Shown here: one piece after another, positions 1-9,474 of the stretch | How positions within the stretch are numbered: the stretch's first letter is position 1 | How the letters are laid out: the number at the start of each line of letters is the position of its first letter | Origin: Sphingomonadaceae bacterium | GTDB lineage: Bacteria > Pseudomonadota > Alphaproteobacteria > Sphingomonadales > Sphingomonadaceae | Assembly (NCBI GenBank): GCA_025356175.1 | Contig: JANXUP010000044.1 | Location: forward strand, 1-43,608 | Direction of reading: 5' to 3' | DNA length: 43,608 nt | The notes under the pieces: generated by a model | The model's input: only the letters and a program-made list of their open reading frames with translations | The model's database searches: none | What the model was told of the DNA's origin: nothing | Translations under genes and position numbers: made by a program

Positions 1-68
1 TGGCCAACGGGGACAAGTGGGAGCGGGCCATCGCCGCGAACCTTGAAGCCGATGCGCCGTATCGTTAG
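1..68 (+). CDS. nuoI: NADH-quinone oxidoreductase subunit I, C-terminal end (partial)
   Basis: Only the last 21 codons are present. Read from base 3 they give a tail ending in EADAPYR and a TAG stop at 66-68, and the segment ANGDKWERAIAANL resembles the C-terminus of alphaproteobacterial NuoI. NuoI is the two-[4Fe-4S] ferredoxin-like subunit that passes electrons to the quinone site of complex I. None of its cysteine motifs lie in the window, so the call rests on the tail and on nuoJ following on the same strand. The gap to nuoJ is 177 bases and is mostly filled by a palindromic repeat. Confidence 0.8.
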   Translation, partial: ANGDKWERAIAANLEADAPYR

Positions 69-95
69 GGGCGCGGGGATGATGAGCGCAACGCA

Positions 96-240
96 ATTCC
101 TCCTCGGAACGGGGAGGGGGACCAGCGAAGCTGGTGGAGGGGCACAGGCCGAATTGCCTGACCTCTCGACGTCGCGCCATGCCGAGGGTGCCGCTCCACC
201 ATGCAAGAGCATGGTCCCCCTCCCCGTGCCGGGTAGGAAT
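96..240. repeat. Palindromic intergenic repeat, two inverted units, between nuoI and nuoJ
   Basis: Two units of about 50 bases face each other: 96-145 and 188-240. The reverse complement of the right unit matches the left unit at most positions, sharing the core ACGGGGAGGGGGACCA and the ends ATTCCT and GGCAC. Each unit also carries its own small hairpin (CCAGCGAAGCTGG on the left, CCATGCAAGAGCATGG on the right). G-rich palindromes of this look are common between genes in Sphingomonadales genomes, from general knowledge. The right end supplies AGGA at 235-238, seven bases before the nuoJ ATG. Confidence 0.85.
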
Positions 241-245
241 TAGAG

Positions 246-863
246 ATGATCACCGTCCTCGCCTTTTACCTGTTCGCCACGCTGACCATCGTCGCCGGGG
301 CGCTGACGATAACATCGCGTAATCCGGTGCATTCGGTGCTGTGGCTGATCGTAGCGTTCTTCAATGCGGCGGGGCTGATGGTGCTGCTTGGCGCGGAGTT
401 CATCGCGATGCTGCTGGTGATCGTTTACGTCGGGGCGGTCGCGGTGCTGTTCCTGTTCGTGGTGATGATGCTCGACATCGATTTCGCCGAACTGCGCGCG
501 GGGTTCATCAAGAATTTTCCGCTCGGGCTATTACTCGCAGGGGTTTTGCTGGCAGAAATTACGCTCGGGTTGGGCGCAGTCGGTTCTGGCGGGATTACGC
601 TCGGCACGGCTGATGGCACTGCGCCGATTGTCGCGAGCCAGAGCAATACCGAAGCGATCGGGATGCTGCTTTATGGCAAGTACCTGTTCCTGTTCGAAGT
701 CGCGGGCGTGATCCTGCTGGTGGCGATGGTTGGCGCGATCGTGCTCACCCACCGCAAGCGCACCGGCGTGCGCAGCCAGAACGTCGCCCGCCAGAACGCA
801 CGCCGCCCGGACGAGGCGACCGTCAACATGTCACCCGATGTCGGCAAGGGGGTGGAATTGTGA
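246..863 (+). CDS. nuoJ: NADH-quinone oxidoreductase subunit J
   Basis: This 205-residue membrane subunit of complex I is of normal family length. It is part of the chain of antiporter-like and small subunits that couples quinone reduction to proton pumping across the inner membrane. The N-terminal helix is followed by the conserved NPVHSVLWLIVAFFNAAGL segment, then the helix AEFIAMLLVIVYVGAVAVLFLF, which includes the family's pi-bulge region, and two or three more helices. The hydrophilic tail from about residue 170 is Arg/Asn-rich. The ATG at 246 has AGGA at 235-238, which lies inside the upstream palindromic repeat. The neighbours nuoI and nuoK confirm the assignment. Confidence 0.97.
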   Translation: MITVLAFYLFATLTIVAGALTITSRNPVHSVLWLIVAFFNAAGLMVLLGAEFIAMLLVIVYVGAVAVLFLFVVMMLDIDFAELRAGFIKNFPLGLLLAGVLLAEITLGLGAVGSGGITLGTADGTAPIVASQSNTEAIGMLLYGKYLFLFEVAGVILLVAMVGAIVLTHRKRTGVRSQNVARQNARRPDEATVNMSPDVGKGVEL

Positions 864-892
864 TTCTCGTGTCTATCCCCATATACCCACAC

Positions 893-970
893 CCGCTCAG
901 GCTGAGCCTGTCGAAGCCCGCGCGCGACGCCGGCCCAGCGCGTGTCCTTCGACAGGCTCAGGACGAGCGG
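893..970. repeat. Palindromic intergenic repeat between nuoJ and nuoK
   Basis: The arms at 893-916 and 947-970 are inverted copies that match at 21 of 24 positions (CCGCTC, three variable bases, CTGAGCCTGTCGAAG), with a 30-base GC-rich centre. Sequences with the CTGAGCCTGTCGAAG core are a familiar short palindrome in Sphingomonadales and some other proteobacteria, from general knowledge. It is a different family from the repeat at 96-240. It lies inside the nuo transcription unit, so the mRNA should carry a long stable hairpin here. It does not include the nuoK ribosome-binding site (GGAG, 992-995). Confidence 0.85.
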
Positions 971-1002
971 ATCTTGTGCTGTAACGGATTTGGAGTGGCC
1001 GC

Positions 1003-1308
1003 ATGATCGGCATCGAACACTACGTCGTGGTCAGCTCGATCCTGTTCGTGCTCGGCGTACTGGGGATTTTCCTCAACCGCAAGAACGTGATCGTGATCCT
1101 GATGGCGATCGAATTGATTCTGCTCGCGGTCAACATCAACCTGGTCGCGTTCAGCGCGTTTCTCCACGACCTTACGGGTCAAATTTTCGCAATGTTCGTG
1201 CTGACCGTGGCGGCGGGCGAAGCGGCGATCGGCCTTGCGATCCTGGTCACCTATTTCCGTGACCGGGGCACCATCGCGGTCGACGATGTCAACCGGATGA
1301 AGGGGTAA
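1003..1308 (+). CDS. nuoK: NADH-quinone oxidoreductase subunit K
   Basis: This is a 101-residue, three-helix subunit of complex I, related to MnhC/MrpC. The sequence shows the family hallmarks: an N-terminal helix ([20 protein letters not shown]), the second helix [17 protein letters not shown] with its buried glutamate, and the third helix with [13 protein letters not shown] carrying the second glutamate. These acidic residues sit on the proton path. GGAG at 992-995 lies seven bases before the ATG. The gene ends with TAA embedded in the nuoL ribosome-binding region (AAGGGG at 1300-1305), so translation of nuoK and nuoL is probably coupled. Confidence 0.98.
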   Translation: MIGIEHYVVVSSILFVLGVLGIFLNRKNVIVILMAIELILLAVNINLVAFSAFLHDLTGQIFAMFVLTVAAGEAAIGLAILVTYFRDRGTIAVDDVNRMKG

Positions 1309-1314
1309 GCCGCG

Positions 1315-3327
1315 TTGGATCCGATCCTGTTCATCGTATTTCTGCCGCTGCTGGCCGCCATCATCGGCGGGCTGGGCAACCGGATGCTCGGCAACACCGT
1401 GGTCAAGGCGCTGACCACCGGCGCGTTGTTTATCGCTGCCGGGCTGAGCTGGCCGATGTTCTTCACCTACCTGACCGGCAGCGCCGAGCCGCATGTCGTG
1501 CCGGTGCTGCACTGGGTCCAATCGGGCAGCCTGAGCTTCGACTGGGCGCTCAGGGTCGATACGCTGACTGCGGTGATGCTGGTGGTGGTGACCACGGTTT
1601 CGGCGGTGGTCCACCTCTACAGCTGGGGCTACATGGACGAGGACCCCGACCAGCCACGGTTTTTTGCCTACCTCAGCCTGTTCACTTTCGCGATGCTGAT
1701 GCTGGTGACCGCGGATAACCTGGTCCAGATGTTCTTCGGATGGGAAGGGGTCGGCCTCGCCTCGTACCTGCTGATCGGGTTCTGGTTCAAGAAGCCCAGC
1801 GCCGCCGCCGCCGCGATCAAGGCGTTCGTGGTCAACCGGGTCGGCGACCTTGGTTTCATGCTGGGAATTTTCGGGACCTATCTGGTGTTCAACACCGTTT
1901 CGATCCCCGAAATCCTGGTCCGCGCGCCGAGCATGGCGGGATCGACGATCCACTTCCTCGGCGGCGAGTGGCACACGATGACGATCCTGTGCATCCTGTT
2001 GTTCATCGGCGCGATGGGCAAATCGGCGCAGTTGGGGCTGCACACCTGGCTGCCCGACGCGATGGAAGGGCCGACGCCGGTCTCCGCGCTGATCCACGCT
2101 GCGACGATGGTCACTGCAGGGGTGTTCATGGTCTGCCGCCTCTCGCCGATGTTCGCGGTCAGCCCGGATGCGATGCAGGTGGTGACTTATGTCGGTGCGG
2201 CGACCTTGTTCTTCGCCGCGACGATCGGCACCACCCAATGGGATATCAAGCGGGTGATCGCTTATTCGACATGTAGCCAGCTCGGCTACATGTTCGTCGC
2301 TGCGGGCGTTGGCGCGCCGGGCGCGGCGATGTTCCATCTGTTCACTCATGCGTTTTTCAAGGCGCTGCTGTTCCTTGGCGCGGGCTCGGTGATCCACGCG
2401 ATGCACCACGAACAGGATATGCGGTATTACGGGGCCTTGCGTAAGCAGATCCCGCTGACATTCTGGGCGATGCTGGCTGGTACGCTGGCGATCACCGGAG
2501 TCGGGATCGTCGACGTGTTCGGGTTCGCTGGGTTCTATTCGAAGGATTCGATCCTCGAGGCGGCTTATGCCAGCGCCAGCGTGAGCGGGCGGTTCGGGTT
2601 CTGGATGGGGATCACCGCCGCGCTGCTGACCAGCTTCTATTCGTGGCGGCTGATGTTCCTGACCTTCTATGGCAAGCCGCGCTGGGCGCAGAGCGAGCAC
2701 ATCCAGCACGCGGTGCACGGCGATCATCACGGCCATGCGGCTCATGATGATGGGACGGCAGGCTACCACCCGCACGAAAGCCCGCTGACCATGCTGATCC
2801 CGCTGGGCGTGCTTAGTCTGGGCGCGGTGCTCGCTGGTTTTGCCTTCAGCCACTATTTCATCAGCGACGGCTCAGGCGAGTTCTGGCGCGGTAGCGTAGC
2901 CTTCAGCGAAGAGCTGATCCACCATATGCACGGCGTGCCGGACTGGGTGAAATGGGCGCCGTTCGCGGTGATGCTGACCGGTTTCGCGATCGCTTGGTAC
3001 GCCTACATCCGGAACCCAGCGTTCCCGGCGGTGGTGGTCGGCCAGATCGGCGTGCTCTACAAGTTCCTCTACAACAAGTGGTACTTCGACGAGCTCTACG
3101 ACTTCCTGTTCGTGCGTCCCGCCTTCTGGCTCGGCAACAAGTTCTGGAAGCTGGGCGACGTGGGCTTCATCGACCGGTTCGGACCCAACGGCTCAGCCTG
3201 GGCGGTGGCGCTGGGCAGCCGCGTCGCGGCGCGTCTGCAGACCGGGTATCTCTATTCGTACGCACTGGTGATGCTGCTCGGCCTGACCGGCGCGATCTCC
3301 TGGGTGATCTGGCAGGCGGCGCACTGA
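1315..3327 (+). CDS. nuoL: NADH-quinone oxidoreductase subunit L
   Basis: The 670-residue antiporter-like distal subunit of complex I pumps protons in the membrane arm. Conserved residues are visible: Glu144 in [15 protein letters not shown], Lys236 in [19 protein letters not shown], and the [15 protein letters not shown] segment. The C-terminus carries the long lateral helix and a last transmembrane segment. The start is TTG at 1315, nine bases after AAGGGG; it gives an N-terminus ([20 protein letters not shown]) of the usual family form. A histidine-rich cytoplasmic or periplasmic loop lies at about residues 461-492, with at least eight His residues. nuoM follows one base after the stop. 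Confidence 0.97.
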   Translation: MDPILFIVFLPLLAAIIGGLGNRMLGNTVVKALTTGALFIAAGLSWPMFFTYLTGSAEPHVVPVLHWVQSGSLSFDWALRVDTLTAVMLVVVTTVSAVVHLYSWGYMDEDPDQPRFFAYLSLFTFAMLMLVTADNLVQMFFGWEGVGLASYLLIGFWFKKPSAAAAAIKAFVVNRVGDLGFMLGIFGTYLVFNTVSIPEILVRAPSMAGSTIHFLGGEWHTMTILCILLFIGAMGKSAQLGLHTWLPDAMEGPTPVSALIHAATMVTAGVFMVCRLSPMFAVSPDAMQVVTYVGAATLFFAATIGTTQWDIKRVIAYSTCSQLGYMFVAAGVGAPGAAMFHLFTHAFFKALLFLGAGSVIHAMHHEQDMRYYGALRKQIPLTFWAMLAGTLAITGVGIVDVFGFAGFYSKDSILEAAYASASVSGRFGFWMGITAALLTSFYSWRLMFLTFYGKPRWAQSEHIQHAVHGDHHGHAAHDDGTAGYHPHESPLTMLIPLGVLSLGAVLAGFAFSHYFISDGSGEFWRGSVAFSEELIHHMHGVPDWVKWAPFAVMLTGFAIAWYAYIRNPAFPAVVVGQIGVLYKFLYNKWYFDELYDFLFVRPAFWLGNKFWKLGDVGFIDRFGPNGSAWAVALGSRVAARLQTGYLYSYALVMLLGLTGAISWVIWQAAH

Positions 3328-3328
3328 G

Positions 3329-4855
3329 ATGAACCACTTTCCCATCCTCTCGGTGATGCTCGCAGTGCCCTTGGTGGGTGGGCTGGCCTGCCTCCTCGGC
3401 AATGCACGGCAAGCCCGCGCCATTGCGCTCGGCGCAACGCTGATCGATTTCGCGCTGGGCGTGCTGCTCTGGGCAAAGTTCGATGTCGGCGGCGCGCAGT
3501 GGCAATTTCAGGAGAACTTGCCGCTGTTCTCGGGCTTTTCGTGGAAGCTCGGGATTGACGGAATCGCGCTACTACTGATCGAGCTGTCGGTGTTCCTGAT
3601 GCCGATCTGCATCCTTGCCAGCAACGCAATCGACAAGCGCGTCGGCGAATACATGGCCGCGTTCCTGCTGATGGAAGCGCTGATGATCGGTGTGTTCGCA
3701 GCGCAGGACCTCTACCTGTTTTACATCTTCTTCGAGGCTGGCCTCATTCCGATGTACTTGATCATCGGCGTATGGGGCGGGGCTGAGCGGATTTACGCGA
3801 GCTACAAGTTCTTCCTCTACACGCTGCTCGGCTCGGTGCTGATGCTGATCGCGATGCTGTGGATGGTCCATGATGCCGGGACCACCGACATCCCGACCTT
3901 GATGCAATACGATTTCGATCCGGCCGCGCAGAAGTGGCTGTGGCTGGCCTTCTTCGCCAGCTTTGCGGTCAAGATGCCGATGTGGCCGGTGCACACCTGG
4001 CTGCCCGATGCGCATGTTCAAGCGCCGACCGCGGGCTCGGTGATCCTGGCCGGGGTGTTGCTCAAGATGGGCGGTTACGGCTTCATCCGGTTCTCGTTGC
4101 CGATGTTTCCGCAGGCCTCGGCTGACTACGCCTGGCTGATCTACGGCCTGTCGATGGTCGCGGTGGTCTACACCTCGCTGGTCGCCTTGGTGCAGTCCGA
4201 TATGAAGAAGCTCATCGCCTATTCTTCGGTCGCCCACATGGCGATTGTAACGGTCGGACTGTTTGCCTTCAACACGCAGGGCCTTGAAGGTTCGATGATC
4301 GTGATGCTGAGCCACGGACTGGTTTCGGCGGCGCTGTTCCTCTGCGTCGGCGTAATTTACGACCGGCTGCACACGCGCGAAATCAGTCACTATGGCGGGC
4401 TGGCGATCAACATGCCGTATTATGCGCTGCTGTTCATGCTGTTCACGATGGCCAGCGTCGGCCTGCCCGGCACGAGCGGGTTCGTCGGTGAATTCCTCAG
4501 CCTTGCGGGCATCTACCAGCAATCGAGCTGGGTCGCCTTCGTCAGCACCACCGGGATCATCCTTGGCGCGGCCTATATGCTCTACCTCTATCGCCGGATT
4601 GCGTTCGGTGAGCAGAAGAATGCCGATGCTGCGGCGATGCCTGACCTTGAACCGCGCGAGTGGCTGATGCTGGCGCCCATCGCTGCCGCAGTGTTGTGGA
4701 TGGGCGTCTACCCCGAGAGCTTCCTCGCCCCGATGCACAGCGATATCCGCGCCATCGAAGCGCGGCTTGCGGCCACCAAACCTGCCGGGGATGCAAAGTT
4801 TCAGATGGGCAAGGCGCTACCAGTTGGCGAAGCGCATGCCGAGGGGGCGCACTGA
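3329..4855 (+). CDS. nuoM: NADH-quinone oxidoreductase subunit M
   Basis: A 508-residue antiporter-like subunit of complex I with about 14 membrane helices. The conserved Glu136 is seen in FFEAGLIPMYLIIGVWGG, followed by the proton-channel segment SFAVKMPMWPVHTWLPDAHV with its lysine, and by SVILAGVLLKMGGYG. The C-terminal segment after about residue 480 is hydrophilic and Ala/Lys-rich. The stop codon TGA shares one base with the nuoN ATG (TGATG at 4853-4857), so the two are translationally coupled. Length and position between nuoL and nuoN match the usual alphaproteobacterial order. Confidence 0.97.
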   Translation: MNHFPILSVMLAVPLVGGLACLLGNARQARAIALGATLIDFALGVLLWAKFDVGGAQWQFQENLPLFSGFSWKLGIDGIALLLIELSVFLMPICILASNAIDKRVGEYMAAFLLMEALMIGVFAAQDLYLFYIFFEAGLIPMYLIIGVWGGAERIYASYKFFLYTLLGSVLMLIAMLWMVHDAGTTDIPTLMQYDFDPAAQKWLWLAFFASFAVKMPMWPVHTWLPDAHVQAPTAGSVILAGVLLKMGGYGFIRFSLPMFPQASADYAWLIYGLSMVAVVYTSLVALVQSDMKKLIAYSSVAHMAIVTVGLFAFNTQGLEGSMIVMLSHGLVSAALFLCVGVIYDRLHTREISHYGGLAINMPYYALLFMLFTMASVGLPGTSGFVGEFLSLAGIYQQSSWVAFVSTTGIILGAAYMLYLYRRIAFGEQKNADAAAMPDLEPREWLMLAPIAAAVLWMGVYPESFLAPMHSDIRAIEARLAATKPAGDAKFQMGKALPVGEAHAEGAH

Positions 4856-6321
4856 TGGACTGGATCCAGTCGCTGCGCATCGGCGCGGCCGAAGAACTGC
4901 TGAGCACGGTCGGGATTGTCCTGCTGGTCGGATCGGCCTGGGGCCAGACCCGGCGCGATGCACGGGCGATTAACTGGCTTGCAGTACTCGCGCTGGTTGC
5001 CGCCGCAGTCATCACCGCACCCGCGCTGTGGCATGGAGTGCGCGGGGAAGCGGCGCTGGCTTTCAACGGACTGCTGTCCGGCGACGCATTCGCGGCCTTT
5101 GCCAAGCTGCTGATCTATGTCGCGGCTGCAGCTTCGCTGCTGATCGCTCCGGCCTTCTTCGAGAAGTACCGGGCGATGCGCAGCGAATACCCGGTGCTGG
5201 TGCTGTTCGCGGTGCTGGGCATGGGGATCATGGTTTCGGCGACCAACCTGCTGACGCTTTATGTTGGGCTCGAACTGAACTCGCTCGCGGCCTATGTGCT
5301 CGCCGCGTTCCTCAAACCTGACGAGCGCTCGGCCGAAGCGGGGCTGAAGTATTTCGTGCTCGGCGCGCTGGCCAGCGGCATCCTGCTGTTCGGGATGAGC
5401 CTTACCTATGGTTTCACCGGAACGATCGGGTTCGCCGGGATTTCCGCTGCGCTCACCGGCCATGCTTCGATGGGCGCGCTGTTCGGCCTCGTCTTCGTGC
5501 TTTCGGGGCTGGCCTTCAAGATCAGCGCGGTGCCGTTCCACATGTGGACGCCTGACGTCTACGAGGGCGCACCAACCCCGGTCACCACCTTCTTCGCCTC
5601 GGCTCCCAAGGTTGCGGCACTGGCCCTGACCATGCGGGTCGCGCTCGAAGCCTTCGGAACGCAGGCGGCGGCATGGCAGCAGATCATTTCGTTCGTTGCC
5701 CTGGCATCGATCATTGTCGGCGCGCTGGGTGCGATCGGTCAGCGCAACCTCAAGCGGCTGTTGGCCTATTCGTCGATTAACAACGTCGGCTTCATGCTGG
5801 TCGGACTCGCCAGTGCCACCCAGCAGGGCGCAGCAGCGATGCTGGTTTATCTGACGATCTACGTGCCAATGACCATCGGCGGCTTCGTCGCGATCCTGAT
5901 GCTCAAGGATGATCAGGGCAACCAACTCGAAGACATGGGCGATATCGCCGGCCTCTCGCGCACCCGCCCGATGCTCGCGCTGGGGCTGGGCTCGATCATG
6001 TTTTCGATGGCTGGGATCCCGTTCTTCTTCGGATTCTGGGGCAAATTCGTGGTGTTCCAGTCGGCGGTCAACGCCGGAATGGTTTGGCTCGCAACGCTCG
6101 CCGCTATGGCAAGCGTAATTGGTGCCTATTACTACCTCAAGGTGCTCAAGGTGATGTATTTTGACGAGCCGGCGAACCGCGTCACCGGGCGTAGTGACAT
6201 GGTCCACGAATGGCTTCTCGCCAGCTGCGCTGTGTTTGTCTCGCCGCTCGGCTACCTCGTCACCAAGGGCCTCACCGCGCTGACCATGACCGCCGCGGGC
6301 GTCCTTTTCCCGCTCGCTTGA
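4855..6321 (+). CDS. nuoN: NADH-quinone oxidoreductase subunit N
   Basis: A 488-residue antiporter-like subunit of complex I. The reading frame is open further upstream, but the start is set at the ATG overlapping the nuoM stop, which gives MDWIQSLRIGAAEELLSTVG. Family segments seen are LYVGLELNSLAAYVLAAF, the lysine-bearing LAFKISAVPFHMWTPDVYEG, and KRLLAYSSINNVGFMLVG. The C-terminal helices end with GVLFPLA. The stop TGA at 6319-6321 overlaps the TTG start proposed for birA, so the complex I genes run straight into a biotin ligase gene. Confidence 0.97.
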   Translation: MDWIQSLRIGAAEELLSTVGIVLLVGSAWGQTRRDARAINWLAVLALVAAAVITAPALWHGVRGEAALAFNGLLSGDAFAAFAKLLIYVAAAASLLIAPAFFEKYRAMRSEYPVLVLFAVLGMGIMVSATNLLTLYVGLELNSLAAYVLAAFLKPDERSAEAGLKYFVLGALASGILLFGMSLTYGFTGTIGFAGISAALTGHASMGALFGLVFVLSGLAFKISAVPFHMWTPDVYEGAPTPVTTFFASAPKVAALALTMRVALEAFGTQAAAWQQIISFVALASIIVGALGAIGQRNLKRLLAYSSINNVGFMLVGLASATQQGAAAMLVYLTIYVPMTIGGFVAILMLKDDQGNQLEDMGDIAGLSRTRPMLALGLGSIMFSMAGIPFFFGFWGKFVVFQSAVNAGMVWLATLAAMASVIGAYYYLKVLKVMYFDEPANRVTGRSDMVHEWLLASCAVFVSPLGYLVTKGLTALTMTAAGVLFPLA

Positions 6322-7028
6322 TCCACACTGTCGCCAGTACCGGTTCGACCAACGCCGATCTCGTCGCGCGGCTGACCGCGCACGAGCGGGTTGCAGAGGG
6401 CGATTGGCTGGTGGCCGACCGGCAAGTGGCCGGGAGAGGCCGCCAAGGCCGCACCTGGTTCGATGGCACCGGCAATTTCATGGGCTCGACCGTCGTCCGC
6501 CCGGCACCCTCCGACCCGCCATCAAGCACGTTGGCCATACTAGCCGGTTTGGCCGTACTCGAAGCGGTTTCGCCGCTGGTTCCGCCACCGCACTTGGCGC
6601 AGCTCAAATGGCCGAACGATGTGCTGATTGGCGGAGCCAAGCTGTGCGGAATTCTGCTTGAGCGGGTTGGTGATGCAGTGGTGGTCGGGATCGGGGTGAA
6701 CCTTACCGCCGCGCCGGTGGTTGAAGGCCGCAAGACAATTGCACTGGTTGCATTCGGCCCGGCGCCCAACCGTGACACCTTCGCCGCAGCGCTGGCACAC
6801 TGCTTCGACCTTGAACTCGAACGCTGGCGCGGCTTCGGGCTCGATCCGCTGTTACGCCGCTGGCAAGCCGCCGCACACCCGCTCGGCACGCTGCTTTTGG
6901 TTGGCGAACCGGGGGAAACGCCACTCGTCGGGGAATTTGCCGGGCTTGATTCCACAGGAGCCTTGCAACTGCGACTTGCAGACGGCACCACGCGCACCGT
7001 CCATGCGGGCGAAGTGCAGTTGGCTTAG
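6318..7028 (+). CDS. birA: Biotin--[acetyl-CoA-carboxylase] ligase, catalytic form without DNA-binding domain
   Basis: This enzyme activates biotin with ATP and attaches it to a lysine of the biotin carboxyl carrier protein. The biotinyl-AMP loop GRGRQGR lies at residues 39-45 and is followed by the substrate segment LKWPNDVLIGGAKLCGILLE and a small SH3-like C-terminal part. The 236-residue length leaves no room for the helix-turn-helix of repressor-type BirA, so this is a group I ligase with no expected operator function. The start is inferred: TTG at 6318 overlaps the nuoN stop (TTGA) and gives MIHTVASTGSTNADL, the normal start of the catalytic domain. A longer in-frame start at 6210 would add 36 residues read through the nuoN gene and is unlikely. 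Confidence 0.93.
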   Translation: MIHTVASTGSTNADLVARLTAHERVAEGDWLVADRQVAGRGRQGRTWFDGTGNFMGSTVVRPAPSDPPSSTLAILAGLAVLEAVSPLVPPPHLAQLKWPNDVLIGGAKLCGILLERVGDAVVVGIGVNLTAAPVVEGRKTIALVAFGPAPNRDTFAAALAHCFDLELERWRGFGLDPLLRRWQAAAHPLGTLLLVGEPGETPLVGEFAGLDSTGALQLRLADGTTRTVHAGEVQLA

Positions 7029-7037
7029 GGGACTGAA

Positions 7038-7823
7038 ATGCTGCTGGCGGTCGATAACGGCAATACCAACGTAAAATTCGCGCTGGTCGATGGCGATGCC
7101 ATTGTCCAGCGCTGGGCTATCGCCACCGACATGCGCCGCACGGCCGATGAATACGCGGTATGGCTCGATCAATTGCTGCGGATGGAGGGCTATGCCCGCA
7201 GTGATGTAACGGCGGTGGTAATTGCCACTGTCGTTCCACGCGCGCTGCACAATCTGCAGGTTCTCTCCCGTAAATACTTCGGGGTAGAGGCGCTGATCGC
7301 CGGTCGTCCGCCAATCGAATGGGGCATCGCGCTCAAGGTCGACGAACCAAAGGCACTCGGTGCCGATCGTGCGGTCAACGCCATTGCCGCTCAGGCGCTT
7401 GAGCCCGATATGGACAAGATCGTGATCAGCTTCGGTACCGCAACTACGTTCGATCATATCGGCACAGACGGAGCGTATCTTGGTGGCAGCATTGCAACGG
7501 GCGTAAGCCTCTCGCTCGATGCACTTTATGAGGCAGCAGCGATGCTCCCACGGATCGCGATTGAGCCACCGCCGACCGCCAGTGTGATCGGCCGCGACAC
7601 GGTCGGGCAGATGCAGATCGGGATCTACTGGGGCTATGTCAGCATGATCGAAGGTATGCTAAGGCGGATGAAGGCCGAGATCGGTCGTCCGGTCAAAGTC
7701 ATTGCCACGGGCGGTCTGGCACCGCTGTTCCAACAACATGCGGATCTATTCGACAGGGTCGAACCCGACCTTACGCTGCGCGGAATCGCGCGGCTTTATT
7801 CCTCAAATTTCGGATCGAAATGA
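7038..7823 (+). CDS. coaX: Type III pantothenate kinase
   Basis: A 261-residue kinase of the ASKHA fold that phosphorylates pantothenate in the first step of coenzyme A synthesis. The phosphate loop DNGNTN lies at residues 6-11, the catalytic aspartate is in [11 protein letters not shown] (Asp110), and the nucleotide-binding [10 protein letters not shown] and ATGGLAPLF segments follow. Type III enzymes need a monovalent cation and are not inhibited by CoA, from family knowledge. The stop TGA overlaps the ATG of the RNase J gene (ATGA at 7820-7823). The coaX-rnj pair is a common arrangement in alphaproteobacteria. Confidence 0.97.
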   Translation: MLLAVDNGNTNVKFALVDGDAIVQRWAIATDMRRTADEYAVWLDQLLRMEGYARSDVTAVVIATVVPRALHNLQVLSRKYFGVEALIAGRPPIEWGIALKVDEPKALGADRAVNAIAAQALEPDMDKIVISFGTATTFDHIGTDGAYLGGSIATGVSLSLDALYEAAAMLPRIAIEPPPTASVIGRDTVGQMQIGIYWGYVSMIEGMLRRMKAEIGRPVKVIATGGLAPLFQQHADLFDRVEPDLTLRGIARLYSSNFGSK

Positions 7824-9472
7824 CCAAATCAAAAAGCCACAAGCCGGGTAACGAATTGCTGTTCTGCGCGCTCGGCGGGTCGGGCGAAATCGGGATGAAC
7901 GTCAACCTCTACGGCTGCAACGGCAAATGGCTGATGGTCGATCTGGGCATGACTTTCGGCGCCAACGAATATCCCGGCACCGAACTGGTCTTTGCCGATC
8001 TGGATTTCATCGAACAGCGCAAGGCGGACCTGCTCGGCGTTGTTCTGACCCATGCGCACGAGGACCATATCGGTGCCGTGCCCTACTTCGCGCAGGAACT
8101 AGGGGTACCGCTCTATGCCACGCCATTCACCGCATTGCTGGTCAAAGACAAGCTTGAAGAAGCAGGTATCGCGCGTGAGATCGAGCTGAACGTTATCGAC
8201 CATCTGGATGAGTTTCAGATTGGGCCCTTCGGCATCCGCTACGTACCGCTGGCGCACTCGATCGCCGAGGGCAATGCGCTCGTTATTGAGACTCCCTACG
8301 GCCGGATTTTCCACACCGGCGATTGGAAGCTCGACGATGCGCCGCTGGTAGGCACCCCGGCGACTGCTGCAGAACTGACCGCGATCGGCGATCAGGGTGT
8401 GCTGGCGCTGGTCTGCGATTCGACCAACGTGTTTAATCCTGAGGCCTCCGGCTCCGAAGGCATGGTGCGCGAGGCGTTGCTCGCGGAAGTCGCCAAGCAC
8501 CAGGGCAAGCGTGTGCTGGTCACGACATTCGCTTCGAACGTGGCGCGGTTGCAGACGCTGGGCGAGGTTGCGGATGCGACCGGGCGCAGGCTCTGCGTTG
8601 CCGGGCGCTCGCTCGACCGGATCATCCGCACGGCCAAGGCCTGCGGTTATCTTCAAAACTTGCCAGACCTGGTGGATTTCCAGACCGCAATGGCCTTGCC
8701 GCGCGGTGAAGTACTGATCCTTGCCACGGGCGGGCAGGGGGAACCACGCGCCGCACTGTCACGGATTGCCGAGGAAAGTCACCAGATTGCATTGTCCTCT
8801 GGCGATGTCGTGTTGTTCTCAAGTCGCCAGATCCCCGGTAACGAGATCGCGATCGGCCGAATCCAGAACCGTCTGGCGACGCGTAACATCGCCATCGTGA
8901 CCGACCGGCAGAGCGAAATCCACGTTTCGGGGCACCCCGGCCGGCCCGAACTCGAAGCGCTGTACAGCTGGATCCGTCCGCAGATCCTGGTCCCGGTGCA
9001 CGGTGAGATGCGACACATGAAGGAGCAGGCGCAGCTCGGCAAGGAACGCGGCATTCCGCAAACTGTGTTCCAGGGCAATGGGGACCTCGTCCGGCTTGCT
9101 CCCGGCAAGCCCGGCAAGATCGAAGAAGTTCGCAATGGGCGCCTGATCCTCGATGGCGATATTATCGCACCGGCCAACGGCGAAGCAATTGTGATGCGGC
9201 GGCGCCTCGCGCAGAATGGGCTTGTGATCGTGGTGCTGGGTGCACAGGGCCAGGTGCAGGTTGAAGCGATCGGCTTGCCGCTGGAAGAAGATCTCGATGA
9301 TTTCATCGCCGAAGCGCAGCAGGATGTGGCAGCCGCTCTGACCAAGCTGAAGGGCACGCAAAAACGCGATGCCGAGGCGGTGATCGAGGCAGCGCGCCTA
9401 GCCGCCCGCCGCGCCGCGCAGCGCTGGTCGGGCAAAAAGCCGCAAGTCCGCGTTATCATGGGAGCGGCCTGA
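7820..9472 (+). CDS. rnj: Ribonuclease J
   Basis: A 550-residue metallo-beta-lactamase/beta-CASP nuclease with 5'-3' exonuclease and endonuclease activity, which acts in rRNA maturation and mRNA decay. The zinc-binding motif [14 protein letters not shown] holds His78, His80, Asp82 and His83. Further metal or active-site segments are [24 protein letters not shown]-like VSGHPGRPE, and [13 protein letters not shown]. The C-terminal domain is present and helical at its end. In alphaproteobacteria RNase J works next to RNase E. The gene overlaps coaX by four bases and is followed after two bases by a DUF1467 gene. Confidence 0.97.
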   Translation: MTKSKSHKPGNELLFCALGGSGEIGMNVNLYGCNGKWLMVDLGMTFGANEYPGTELVFADLDFIEQRKADLLGVVLTHAHEDHIGAVPYFAQELGVPLYATPFTALLVKDKLEEAGIAREIELNVIDHLDEFQIGPFGIRYVPLAHSIAEGNALVIETPYGRIFHTGDWKLDDAPLVGTPATAAELTAIGDQGVLALVCDSTNVFNPEASGSEGMVREALLAEVAKHQGKRVLVTTFASNVARLQTLGEVADATGRRLCVAGRSLDRIIRTAKACGYLQNLPDLVDFQTAMALPRGEVLILATGGQGEPRAALSRIAEESHQIALSSGDVVLFSSRQIPGNEIAIGRIQNRLATRNIAIVTDRQSEIHVSGHPGRPELEALYSWIRPQILVPVHGEMRHMKEQAQLGKERGIPQTVFQGNGDLVRLAPGKPGKIEEVRNGRLILDGDIIAPANGEAIVMRRRLAQNGLVIVVLGAQGQVQVEAIGLPLEEDLDDFIAEAQQDVAAALTKLKGTQKRDAEAVIEAARLAARRAAQRWSGKKPQVRVIMGAA

Positions 9473-9474
9473 CC

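Noticed and set aside
43..243. Short open frames across the palindromic repeat
   Set aside because: The sequence is explained by the inverted repeat; no protein features are seen.
958..2853. Long open frame on the minus strand opposite nuoK/nuoL (631 codons)
   Set aside because: It is rich in His, Arg, Asp and Gln with no domain pattern, as expected for the antisense of a high-GC membrane-protein gene. The plus-strand nuoL product is unmistakable.
3572..4738. Minus-strand open frame opposite nuoM
   Set aside because: Same antisense composition bias; there is no ribosome-binding site or recognisable domain.
4801..6207. Minus-strand open frame opposite nuoN
   Set aside because: Shadow of nuoN, with charged low-complexity sequence.
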